Source of the DNA: Caloramator sp. mosi_1
GTDB lineage: Bacteria > Bacillota > Clostridia > Clostridiales > Caloramatoraceae
NCBI RefSeq assembly: GCF_028622835.1
Contig: NZ_CP117677.1
Span: forward strand, 2,528,820 to 2,592,819
Length of the DNA: 64,000 bases
Reading direction: 5' to 3'
In this document: positions 17,691 to 27,241 of the stretch, one piece after another
How the letters are laid out: each line of letters starts with the position of its first letter
How positions within the stretch are numbered: position 1 is the first letter of the stretch
Made by a program: the position numbers and the translations under genes
The notes under the pieces: model-generated
The model's database searches: none
Told to the model about the DNA's origin: nothing
What the model saw: only the letters and a program-made list of their open reading frames with translations

Positions 17691-18860
17691 CTACTCAAAG
17701 GTTCCTTTAAATAAAATATTTTTATCTTCCATCATTACTTTACCCTTTGCAATTACTGTTTCTATTTCTAAGGTAGTTTTGTTTACCAAAACCATATCTG
17801 CATCCATATTAATATCTATCTTTCCTTTATTTTTAAGCTTTAAAATCTTTGCTGGATTTTGGGTTATGCACTTTAGAGCCTTATCTATTGGAACATTATC
17901 TTCTATTATTGCGTCCCTAACCTCCTTATACAGTGAAGTAACCCTGCCTATACCTAATTTAATAAACTCTCCCTTATCGTTAAACTGCGGCAAACTTCCC
18001 TGCCCATCAGAAGTTAATGTTAAATTATCTTCACTAACCCCCTCCTCTAAGCATATCCTTATTGCTCTACTTGCTTTAACTTCACCCTCTTGCCAAAATA
18101 CAGGATCTGAACTTGTAGTAAAATCAATAAATCCACCCTCTTTGCATATTCTATTCCCTCTTTAAAGAGCTTTGGATTTCTATTTATATGTGTTGGCCAA
18201 AATTGAGTTATTGGAATTTCCGTAGTCTCTACTATTTCCAACAAATAATTGAGCATCCTATCTCCATCGCCTAAATGAATATTAAGCACTCCAGCCTTTT
18301 TGATAAAATACCTCCAACCCTTGCATCTGCTGTAAGCCTTTTAATTCTTCTATATTCGGCTGTGAAGACCTGTGGTCAGATAGTGCAATCTCTCCCACTC
18401 CAATAACCTTATCTATTATCATAATATCCTTCATAATACTTCCTGTCAACGTTGCTATCGGTACCCTGTAGGAACCTGTATATATAAATGTACTTACACC
18501 CTCCTCTTCAAGTCCCTTTGCCTTTGCATAGAGGTTTTCCATACTTCTTGTGACTCCATCTGTACCAAGGCATCCTACTACTGTTGTAATTCCTCCTTTA
18601 ATAATGTCAGATAACACTATCTCAGGAGTTCTTGTTGCAAATCCTCCCTCTCCTCCGCCACCTGTTATGTGAACGTGTCCATCTATAAATCCAGGAAAGG
18701 CATAATACTTTGAGCCGTCAATCACTCTTACATTAAGTGGCAAATTTATATCAATTGTGTCATCTCCAATATAAGCAATTTTATCATTTAATATTAATAT
18801 ACATTTTTTCCCTATGTATTCTGGAGAATATACCTCTATATTCTTTATAAAAACAACCAT
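17691..18860 (-). CDS. iadA: Beta-aspartyl-peptidase (isoaspartyl dipeptidase)
   Basis: Zinc amidohydrolase that cleaves beta-aspartyl dipeptides, which arise from damaged asparagine/aspartate residues, in the cytoplasm. About 390 residues with two breaks (near 18315 and 18155), each one base in a homopolymer. The first metal motif is PGFIDGHVHITGGGGEGG. GSYRVPIATLTGS, GVGEIALSDHRSS, NIHLGDG and FWPTHINRNP (metal histidines) follow, with the late aspartate in DFTTSSDPVF. No signal peptide. It fits an organism living on peptides, along with PepF and PepV here. Confidence 0.93.
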
Positions 18861-18879
18861 CTAAATCACTCCCTCTATC

Positions 18880-19160
18880 TCATTTTATAAAACAATTAAT
18901 TATCAATCTTTGCAGTTTACACTAAATTATGCAAACTCTATGCCAATTCAGCTTACCCTTTCTAAATTATATAAATTAAATTTAATAAAATCCTTCAAAG
19001 AGCTAATCATAGCATAGCTTTTTCAACATCCTCTAATATATATTTTACTTTTATTTATTTTGGGTTAATTTTTAAATTATTTTTTCTCCAATAACAACCA
19101 TAAAAACATCCTTGTCATACCCATTAAATATAATATAAAATATATATATCATAAATTAAA
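18880..19160. other. Intergenic region with a decayed end of the 275-bp repeat
   Basis: No gene is supported. Bases 18988-19033 (AAATCCTTCAAAGAGCTAAT through GCTTTTTCAACATCC) match one terminus of the repeat at 17292/44791. The rest is AT-rich. The plsY promoter is probably near TATAATATAAAATATATA, 19127-19145. Confidence 0.5.
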
Positions 19161-19176
19161 ACATATGGAGGTAAAA

Positions 19177-19764
19177 ATGAAGAACTTACTATTTTTTATT
19201 ACAGCCTACCTCTGTGGCTCTTTCCCAACAGGAGTAGTCATTGGAAAAACCTTTTATAATATTGATATAAGAGAACACGGTTCTAAGAATATGGGTGGAA
19301 CAAACGCTGGAAGAGTTCTTGGTAAAAAGGCAGGGTTTGTAGTTTCCTTCATAGACGTAATAAAGGTATTCCTACCTGTACTTATTGCAAAGCATTATCT
19401 ATCTATGGAATCTGCTGCCTTTGTTGGAATATGTGCTTTACTTGGACACTGCTACCCTATATTTGCAAACTTCAAAGGTGGTAAAGGTGTTTCCTCCTTT
19501 TTTGGAATTATATTTGCACTTGATTTTCTACTTGGTGTTCTTCTTTTAGTTATTTGGAAAATATTAAAGCACGCAACAAACTATGTATCAGTTGCATCAA
19601 TGCTCTCCTGTTTTACTATTACACTTGTTTTCTTCTATAAATATAAAAATATTAAACTACTCTTTGTTCTTTTATTACTGTCACTCTTTATTGTATATCT
19701 ACATAGAAGCAACATAAAGAGACTTATAAATGGAAACGAAAACAAAGTAAATCCTAACAGATAA
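19177..19764 (+). CDS. plsY: Acyl-phosphate:glycerol-3-phosphate acyltransferase PlsY
   Basis: Membrane enzyme making lysophosphatidate from acyl phosphate and glycerol-3-phosphate, the first step of phospholipid synthesis in Gram-positives. 195 residues from ATG 19177, chosen because GGAGG lies 7 bases upstream; an earlier in-frame ATG lies inside the ribosome binding site. The three PlsY motifs are clear: GSFPTGVVIGK, HGSKNMGGTNAGR and GHCYPIFANFKGGKGVSS. About five transmembrane segments are visible. It is intact. Confidence 0.95.
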   Translation: MKNLLFFITAYLCGSFPTGVVIGKTFYNIDIREHGSKNMGGTNAGRVLGKKAGFVVSFIDVIKVFLPVLIAKHYLSMESAAFVGICALLGHCYPIFANFKGGKGVSSFFGIIFALDFLLGVLLLVIWKILKHATNYVSVASMLSCFTITLVFFYKYKNIKLLFVLLLLSLFIVYLHRSNIKRLINGNENKVNPNR

Positions 19765-19831
19765 ACCTTGAATTATTCTAATTAATATTTTATAATATAA
19801 CTTAAAATTCAATATTTAAAAGTCAATGAAA

Positions 19832-20040
19832 AGGAGGAGTACCTAAAGACATCTGTCTTAGCGAGTAGAGGACGGTGGAAGCTCTACACAGACCTTTTGG
19901 GAAAAGAGCCTTGGAGACTCTACCAGAAAGCATCTGCAAGTACGGTAAGACCCATAGGGGTTATCTAAATAAGTGGGCTTTTAGCCAATTAGAGTGGTAC
20001 CGCGGACAACCGCCTCTATTTTAGAGGTGGTTTTTTTATT
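19832..20040 (+). promoter_or_regulatory. T-box leader controlling argS
   Basis: About 200-base leader ending 45 bases before argS. The T-box core AGAGTGGTACCGCGG (19991-20005), which pairs with an uncharged tRNA acceptor end, is followed by the terminator ACCGCCTCTATTTTAGAGGTGG plus seven T. Stem I begins near AGGAGGAGTACC with a kink-turn-like AGAGGACGG region. The specifier triplet cannot be fixed by eye, but the downstream gene predicts an arginine codon. Uncharged tRNA would stabilise the antiterminator and raise argS expression. Confidence 0.9.
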
Positions 20041-20085
20041 TGCATTTTAAAAACAAAACTATTTACATATATCGGAGGTGTAGAT

Positions 20086-21781
20086 ATGAACTATAAATTA
20101 ACTATTGCAGAAAAAATTGCAAAGGCTACAGAACTTAATGTCGATGATGTTCAAAAACTAATTGAAATTCCACCAAAGCCTGAAATGGGAGATTTTGCAT
20201 TTCCTTGTTTCCAGCTGGCAAAGGTATTTAGAAAGGCACCAAATATAATTGCTCAGGAGCTATCTGAAAAAATAGATAAAGAAGGATTAGAAAAGGTTGA
20301 AACAGTTGGCGGATACCTAAACTTCTTTGTAGATAAGGCTTCCTTCTCAAAGGGTGTTATCGAAAAAGTATTAACAGAAAAGGAATCTTACGGACATTCT
20401 TCAATAGGTGAAGGTAAAACTGTTACAATAGACTTTTCATCTCCAAACATTGCAAAGCCCTTCCACGTTGGACATCTATGTTCAACAGCAATAGGTAATT
20501 CACTGTACAAAATACTATCTTCTCAAGGATATAATTGTGTAGGTATAAATCATCTTGGAGACTGGGGAACACAATTTGGAAAGCTTATAGCTGCCTATGA
20601 ACGCTGGGTTGATGAAGAGGCACTTGAAAAGGAACCAATAAAAGAACTTTTAAGAATATACGTAAAATTCCACGATGAAGCAGAAAAGGATCCATCCCTT
20701 GAGGATATAGCAAGACAACACTTTAAAAATCTTGAAGATGGATGTGAAAAGGAAGTTAAGTTATGGCAGAAAATAAAAGATGTTAGCCTTATGGAATTTA
20801 ACAGAATATACGATATGCTCAATATAAAATTTGATTCCTATGCTGGTGAAAGCTTCTACAACGATAAGATGGATGCAGTTGTTGAAGAATTAAAAGAAAA
20901 GAACCTACTTGTTGAAAGCAAAGGTGCACAGGTTGTAAATCTTGATGAATACAATATGCCTCCTTGTATTATATTAAAGGCAGATGGTGCTTCAATTTAT
21001 GCAACACGTGACCTTGCTGCAGCTATCTATAGAAAGAAAACCTACGACTTCTATAAAAATATATATGTAGTTGGAATGGACCAATCTCTACACTTCAAAC
21101 AAGTATTTACAACTTTAAAGCTTATGGGATATGACTGGGCAGACAACTGTGTTCACGTAGGATTTGGACTTGTTAAATTTGCTGATAAAAAGCTTTCAAC
21201 AAGAAAGGGAGATGTTATATTCCTTGAGGACCTTCTCAATGAAGGTATTGCACGTGCAAAACAGGCTATCGAAGAAAAGAACCCTTCACTTGAAAACAAA
21301 GACGAAGTTGCAAAAAGGTTGGTCTTGGTGCAGTAATATTCACGTATCTAAAGAATAACAGAGAAAGAGAAATAATATTCAACTTTGATGATATACTAAG
21401 CTTTGATGGGGAAACAGGACCATATGTTCAATATTCCTATGCAAGAGCAAAGAGCATACTTCGCCGTGCAGACGAAGAAAAGTTTAATACAACTGCTGAT
21501 TTTACAAAGCTTACTTCTCAAGAGGAGTTTGAACTTGTTAAACTTCTTGCTTCCTTCAACGAAGCTATTCTACTTGCAATAGAAAAATATGAACCTTCTA
21601 TAGTTACAAGATATATAATCGATGTTGCAAAGGCCTTCAACAAATTCTACAATCTTTGTCCAATACTATCCTGTGAAGATGAAGGTCTAAAGGCTGCAAG
21701 ACTAAAATTAGTAGAAGCCTCAACCTATGTTATTAAAAACGGACTTGCACTACTTGGTATAGATGTAGTTGAAAAGATGTA
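20086..21781 (+). CDS. argS: Arginyl-tRNA synthetase
   Basis: Class I synthetase charging tRNA-Arg, 564 residues, normal length. The start follows ATCGGAGGTGTAGAT. It has the N-terminal Add-1 domain, the HIGH-type motif [14 protein letters not shown], the MAxxD-like GMDQSLHF, and KLSTRKGDV in the KMSKS position. The C-terminal DALR anticodon-binding domain includes [18 protein letters not shown] and ends [11 protein letters not shown], with the terminal methionine typical of ArgRS. One break near 21320 (AAAAAGG) is fixed by one base. It is under T-box control. Confidence 0.94.
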
Positions 21782-21825
21782 ATTCAGTAAATTTTAACCC
21801 TCTATAAATTCAAAAGAAGCTTTAA

Positions 21826-22029
21826 ACTAATAGCAACATTCATCACCTACTTCTATAAGTTGGTGATGAATGTTGCTTGATAAACAAAATAATTACCGAA
21901 AACCAAGGTAAAGTTAGCCATTTAAATGGTAAAACTGGGGATGGAACAGCCCTTTGAGCGTGGGTAATCTGGTAGCAGAAGCTATCTTAACCACGAAGCC
22001 CACACCTTTATAGGTGAGGTAGTTCACCT
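21826..22029 (+). mobile_element. Solo IS200/IS605-type element with guide-RNA-like right end (copy C1)
   Basis: It begins with the hairpin CAACATTCATCACC...GGTGATGAATGTTG. GGTAAAACTGGGGATGGAAC follows, then CCCTTTGAGCGTGGGTAA, a variable stem, and CCACGAAGCCCACACC-TTTATA-GGTGAGGTAGTTCAC. The same right part recurs at 30301-30496 with compensating changes in the variable stem (GGTAGCAGAAGCTATC versus TGCTCCGATAGGAGTA), which supports RNA structure. The order resembles left-end hairpin plus TnpB omega-RNA of IS605 elements, with both genes missing. It sits between argS and the promoter of the sigma-54 activator. Identification is from pattern memory, not a search. Confidence 0.6.
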
Positions 22030-22173
22030 AATATTATGCAAAATATTAAATCTATGTTACAAAACAACCTATTTTATATAAAAATTGTAATATATGTTTT
22101 GGCTTTTTATTGTCAGCTTTTATTTGATATTTCCATATCAATAAATCTTGTAATTTATTTTCGGGGGTGGGTT

Positions 22174-24115
22174 ATGAATAAGCTTGTTATATTCTCTGGA
22201 ACATCATCAACTAAAAAGGAAATTGTAGAGCAAATTAAAAATCTTTTGGGGGATAGTCTTGAAATCTCAGCCTATGCAACAGATGATGATGTACTTCACC
22301 CAATCTCTAATTCACTTGTACTTGTAACCTCCCACCTAATACTTGACTGCGTTAAACCATTGATTAAAGAAAACTGCAAAACAATCATAGCAAGAAGAAC
22401 TTTAAACCTATCAAATCTTGATAAAATACTCTATATAAATCCAAACGAAAACGTCCTTTTGGTAAATGATACCTACGAAACTGCTCTTGAATCAATTGAA
22501 CTATTAAAGAATTTTGGTTTTGATTTTATAAACTACACTCCCTACTATCCAACTTCAGATATAGATACATCTAAATTTAAATATGCAATAACACCTGGAG
22601 AACCACATCTTGTACCGCATAACATCAAAAATATCATCAACATAGGGCCAAGAATAATAGATATTACAACAATTGTAGAAATACTATCTATTCTTTCAAT
22701 GCTAAATCAAAAATCCCATAATATTTCAGCACGATATATAAATAAAATAATCTCCCTAAACCGAGAACTTTATACAAAAATAAAAACATAAAGGAATTAA
22801 ATGAACTTCTAACTCGTTTAATAAACCACATTGATGATGCTATAATATGCTTTGATAGTAATTTTGATGTAAAGTTTATAAACAATTCAGCAAAAAATTG
22901 ATGCATACTGAAGATTATGAAGAAAATTTAGATAAAATAAAATCCTTTTATTTTATCAAAACTTAAAGGAGTCTCTACTCTACTTTAATGGATGTGAATA
23001 CATAGCAATAAAGGAATTAAGCTTTGAACCTGAACTTAGTATTTGCATCTTAAAAATGCAAGAGAAAGGATTAATATTGAAAACAAGCTAAGAAGAGAGA
23101 TAAAAATAGAGGCTATATTGCAAAATACTCCTTTGAGAATATAATATACAAAAGCCCTGTTATGAAGGAACTAATAAACATAAGTAAAAACTATCAAAAA
23201 GTGACTTTAGTATTCTAATAACTGGTGAAAGCGGTACAGGTAAGGAACTGTTTGCAAGCTCTATACACAACTACTCTAAACGCAAAAACGCACCTTTTTA
23301 GCAATAAACTTTGCATCACTTCCGGAAGAAATAATAGAAAGTGAACTATTTGGATATGAAGAGGGTGCCTTTACTGGAGCAAAAGGGTGGAAAAACAGGT
23401 TTATTTGAAATAGCAAATGGTGGAACTATATTTTTAGATGAAATAGGAGATATAACTCCCAAAATACAGCTAAGACTATTAAGGGTACTGCAGGAAAAGG
23501 AGATTTTAAAGGTTGGAGGAAGTATGCCAATCCCAATTGACGTTAGAATTGTTGCTGCAACAAATAAAGACCTTTTTCCCTTGTTAAAGAGGGAAAGTTT
23601 AGAGAGGACCTTTACTACAGGCTTAAAAGCTTTATATAAAGCTTCCTCCTTTAAGGGATAGAAGGGATGATATACTCATTTTATTTAACTATTTTTTAGA
23701 TAAAAAGTCAGAGTTTCCACTTGAAGTGTCAAAGGAGGTAAAGGATATTCTTCTTTCCTACAATTGGCCTGGTAATGTTCGTGAGCTTGAAAATACTGTA
23801 GAATACATACTTGCTATAATAGAAGAGGATATAATAAAGCCCCATCATCTTCCTGAGGACTTAACATCCATAAGAAAACCCTGCAGTCTTGATGAAACTG
23901 AAATATTTATACTAAAAACCATAAAAGAATTTAATATAGATAGAAAAATAATTGGGAGAAAAACTTTATCAGAGCTCTCCTTTAAATGTGGTTTAAACCT
24001 TTCAGAACAGCAGATAAGAAGTAAGCTAAACCTTCTACAACAAAATGGATATATAGAAATAAGCAGAGGAAAGGTTGGAATTAAGCTAACTTCAAAGGCA
24101 AATTCAATAATATAA
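22174..24115 (+). CDS. Sigma-54-dependent transcriptional activator with winged-helix C-terminus
   Basis: About 650 residues once several single-base breaks between 22780 and 23640 are joined. ATG 22174 follows GGGGGTGGGTT. The N-terminal 200 residues ([18 protein letters not shown]) resemble a PrpR-type sensing domain; a PAS-like part follows ([20 protein letters not shown]). The AAA+ core has Walker [12 protein letters not shown], the sigma-54 loop [10 protein letters not shown], Walker [11 protein letters not shown] and [10 protein letters not shown]. Instead of the usual Fis-type helix-turn-helix, the end ([21 protein letters not shown]) looks like a winged helix. Its ligand and targets are not shown by the context. 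An IS605 relic lies just upstream. Confidence 0.85.
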
Positions 24116-24160
24116 AGGGTACCTGAATAAATGCAGTAAACATTTATTCAGGTACCCTTT
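24114..24160. terminator. Strong bidirectional terminator
   Basis: AAAGGGTACCTGAATAAATG and its exact reverse complement CATTTATTCAGGTACCCTTT form a perfect 20-base stem with a 7-base loop, between the convergent activator and alarmone synthetase genes. Confidence 0.92.
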
Positions 24161-24187
24161 ACCTTTATTCCTCTATTTGAAATTGTT

Positions 24188-24980
24188 CTAATCTGTATTG
24201 CTGTACCTTCTTTTAAGTTCATCAAGAAGGTTTTTAAATTCAATTATATCCCCCGACTCAAGCAGCCTATTAAATCTATCTTGGTAATCTGTAGACTCTG
24301 AAATTTTACCAAGTGAATATAGTGTAATTATGTTATCAAGTATATCTGATATGATACTTGATTTTTCCTCGAACATCTTTTGGGCCTCAATTATTTCTTC
24401 CTTTATTTCAGACATCTCTTCGTCTAAAAGAAAGGCAAGTTCTGCTGCTCTTTTTAACCTATCCTTTATTTCTGCTGGGATACTTTGCTTATACTTATAG
24501 TTTAATGAATGTTCTACTGTAGCCCAAAAGTTCATTGCAAGAGTTCTTATTTGTATTTCTGCAAGTATTTCAACTTCCCCATCTGCCGTTTGTACTGGAT
24601 ACTTTATTATTATATGGTAACTTCTGTATCCGCTTTCCTTTTTATTCTTTACGTAATCCTTTTCATATACAATCTTTAAGTCTTTACCATCCCTCTGTCT
24701 AATTAACTGAACCACTCTATATATATCCTCAACAAATTGGCACATTATTCTTATACCAGCTATATCCTCCATTTCCTCTGCTATCTTATTTAGAGGGATG
24801 TCAAGCTTTTGCCTTCTCAAGTATGCTGGATATCTCCTTTACTCTCCCTGTAACAAATTCTATTGGAGAATATTCCTTTTTGCTTCTGTATTGCTTTCTC
24901 ATACTTTTAAATTTTATCTTTAGCTCCTCAACTGCCTGCTCGTAGGGAATCAAAAATTCTTTCCAGTCATTCACAAGCAT
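24188..24980 (-). CDS. Small alarmone synthetase (GTP pyrophosphokinase, RelQ/YjbM-like)
   Basis: Makes (p)ppGpp from GTP or GDP and ATP. About 264 residues without the HD hydrolase, TGS or ACT domains of long Rel. ATG 24980 (MLVNDWKEFLIPYEQAV) follows AAAGGAG. Synthetase motifs are GRVKEISSILEK, EDIAGIRIMCQFVEDIY (substrate aspartate), KKESGYRSYHI, ILAEIQIRTLAMNFWATVEH and LNYKY. The long helical C-terminus (about 60 residues, ending LLDELKRRYSNTD) is typical of clostridial members and may drive oligomers. One break near 24815 lies next to AAAAG. Confidence 0.9.
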
Positions 24981-25075
24981 TATCCCCACGCTCCTTTCCA
25001 TAATAATTTTATCAAAAACTCAACATTTTTCAAATATATTTTTATTACATTATTTGTCTCCATTGTTATTTTAAT

Positions 25076-25110
25076 GACAAAATAATACCGCCTGTTAGGC
25101 GGTCAGTATT
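25076..25110 (-). terminator. Short terminator hairpin
   Basis: ACCGCC-TGTTA-GGCGGT with AT-rich flanks (AATAAT before and CAGTATTTT after). On the minus strand it follows the small membrane gene at 25121-25261. Confidence 0.6.
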
Positions 25111-25120
25111 TTAACTTATT

Positions 25121-25261
25121 TCATAAATTATCCTGTATATTTTCTTTATCTATTCTTAATACTGAAGAATAGTTTGACTTTAGTAGTGAATTTAATATAA
25201 AATGACAACATATAAGTATATTAAAACCCATTAAAATAAAAGTAAAAAAATAAATAAACAT
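25121..25261 (-). CDS. Possible small membrane protein, 46 aa
   Basis: With one T added in the TTTTTT run near 25245, the frame from ATG 25261 reads MFIYFFTFILMGFNILICC, one hydrophobic helix, then a short polar tail ending DKENIQDNL before a TGA. GTGGTGAT lies upstream and a hairpin downstream. Without the repair the frame stops after nine codons. Its pattern (helix, polar tail, own terminator) suggests a real small gene, but the evidence is thin. Confidence 0.35.
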   Translation of the reverse strand: MFIYFFTFILMGFNILICCHFILNSLLKSNYSSVLRIDKENIQDNL

Positions 25262-25348
25262 AAATATCACCACTTTCTATATCTTAATTTAATTGTATCA
25301 CATTTTCATAACATTTTCAATTTTCAAAATTATCAAGGAGGTCTTTTT

Positions 25349-26753
25349 ATGGACGATCTTAGGGGTAAAAGGGTATACTTTTTGCTTATTACATTATTAG
25401 TAGTAATTATACTTCTATCAAACCTCGGCCAAAATTTTAAAACCGACGGTTTTTCAACATCCTTCTCTCTATCAAATTACAATGCATTATACAGCAGATA
25501 TAATAACTCTAAAAATTACGAAGAATATATTAAGACTTCCTCTGCATATATAGAGAAATTTTTAAAATCCAACGGTTTAAAACCTGTTGAAAATTCATAT
25601 ATACACAACTACAACACTCTAATGCCTAACAAAAATATGCATCCTCCCTTGAGGTTATATCAAAGTATGGTAAGGTTGTTAAAAAATTTGAATATGTAAC
25701 AGATTACTTTGAAGATTATAGAGGTGCAATTTCAGAAGGAATATATAGGGATGTAGCTCAAATAATAGAGACAGAAGATTTAAGTAATGTAAAATATAAG
25801 TCATCAATTGCCTTAACCGATATTTATAACGATAAAAACCTGTATGAAATACTAAATATAGATATAAAACTTAAAAAGATAGGCGTCTCAGCAGTAATAA
25901 GCCCAATTCAAGAGAGCGACCTAATATCTCCATCTAATATATATAATGGCACTTACTTTAATTACAACAATGGCTTGACTAAATTGCTTGTTTCACAAAG
26001 CGTTTACGATGAATTAAAATATTTAACCAGCAAAGGATATGAGATTAAAATTAAATCAGGTGCCGAAATTAAAGAAACAACTCTACAAAATGTTTACGGA
26101 ATAATAGAAGGTAAAAATAAACTATATAAACCTATAATTTTTGCAGTTTTCTTTGATGATGAATATAAAATAGACAATAATATAAATAATAAAGAAGTAA
26201 ACAATTTAATTTCTTCTGGCATAATGCTTGAAGCAGTGCGTGCAATTCAATATCAAAAGCTAATTAAGCCTGACAGAACAATTATTTTCGCCTTTTTATC
26301 AGGATATCACCAAAACAAAATAGGTTTAAATATGCTGCAGGACTATTTTGAAGAATACGATTTGGTCTTGCTCGAAAACATAGGAAATTCACTAAACTCA
26401 GTCATAAACTATTCAAAAATCAAAGAGATTTGACCTCAACATCCGAATACTATCTCAAAAAATCAAATAAATATTTTATCAAAAATATTGACTTAAGTTC
26501 TCTAAACAAATACACTAATATTACGACTATTTCACATCAAAGTAACATTAATACACAATTTGTAACAAAGTGGGGAAAATTCCTATTAGATTTAATAGGA
26601 AACACCTGCTATAATTTAGATTTCTTAACAGGCAGCTTCTATAAACTAAGGCTTTTTAAAAACTTAATACGTGAGTATTCGGCAATTATTTCATTAATTA
26701 CATTAATACTACTGATTTACACAATATTTAAACGACAAAAACCTTTGACGTAA
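25349..26753 (+). CDS. M28-peptidase-like protein with N- and C-terminal membrane helices
   Basis: About 470 residues with breaks near 25635 and 26425. The start follows AAGGAGGTCTTTTT. An N-terminal helix (VYFLLITLLVVIILLSN) is followed by an extracytoplasmic region: a short cap, a PA-like insert (SAVISPIQESDL), then an M28-type alpha/beta core (PIIFAVFFDDEYK and TIIFAFLSGYHQNKIGLNML). The C-terminus has another helix (AIISLITLILLIYTIF). The zinc ligands HxD and EE seen in active M28 enzymes are not evident, so it may be a non-catalytic relative. The fold call rests on order and pattern only. Confidence 0.55.
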
Positions 26754-26777
26754 AATAGTTTTAGATGTAAACTATTT
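26753..26777. promoter_or_regulatory. Inverted repeat upstream of perR
   Basis: AAATAGTTT and AAACTATTT (9-base arms, 7-base spacer) start at the stop of the M28-like gene and end 37 bases before perR. It may be an operator used for perR autoregulation or a weak terminator. Confidence 0.4.
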
Positions 26778-26813
26778 ATAGATAATATTTTTCTACAAAG
26801 AAGGATGGTGAAA

Positions 26814-27227
26814 ATGGATAATTTAGCAACTTTATTTAAAGAAAAAAACTTAAAACTTACACCACAAAGATATGCTATATACAAGTTCCTTAAGTCAACT
26901 AAATCGCACCCTTCAGCAGAAATGATATATGAAGCATTAAGACCAGATTTCCCTACAATGAGCCTTGCTACAGTCTACAAGACAGTAAAAACTTTAATTG
27001 AACTTGGATTAGTTCAGGAGTTAAATGTAGGAGAAGATAACTTTAGATTTGACGCAAATGTAGCAAACCATCCCCACATTGTATGTACAAAATGTGGTAG
27101 GGTTGACGATATAGAGGATGCTGTATTTGAACATTTAAATAGCGAAGTTGAAAACTACACAAACTACAAAGTAAATACACATAAACTTTACTTCTATGGA
27201 ATTTGTCCAAAATGTCAAGGGAGCTAA
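26814..27227 (+). CDS. perR: Fur-family peroxide-responsive repressor PerR
   Basis: 137 residues from ATG 26814, with AAGGATGG upstream; an in-frame ATG nine bases earlier is less well placed. An N-terminal winged helix (LTPQRYAIYKFLKS, SLATVYKTVKTL) precedes the dimerisation domain. The regulatory metal site is visible: FRFDAN supplies the aspartate characteristic of PerR rather than Fur, and NHPHIVC supplies histidines that become oxidised. CTKCG and CPKC form the structural zinc site. It likely controls peroxide and iron genes such as the ferritin at 13 kb. PerR is preferred over Fur because of the aspartate. Confidence 0.85.
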   Translation: MDNLATLFKEKNLKLTPQRYAIYKFLKSTKSHPSAEMIYEALRPDFPTMSLATVYKTVKTLIELGLVQELNVGEDNFRFDANVANHPHIVCTKCGRVDDIEDAVFEHLNSEVENYTNYKVNTHKLYFYGICPKCQGS

Positions 27228-27241
27228 ATTAATAGCTCCCT
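27218..27241. terminator. Bidirectional terminator at the perR 3' end
   Basis: AGGGAGCTA and TAGCTCCCT form a 9-base stem overlapping the perR stop. It also ends the convergent solute-binding gene. Confidence 0.75.

Noticed and set aside
22036-22173. Upstream extension of the sigma-54 activator
   Set aside because: The extension has no ribosome binding site and starts in the IS605 relic; ATG 22174 has GGGGGTGG placed correctly.
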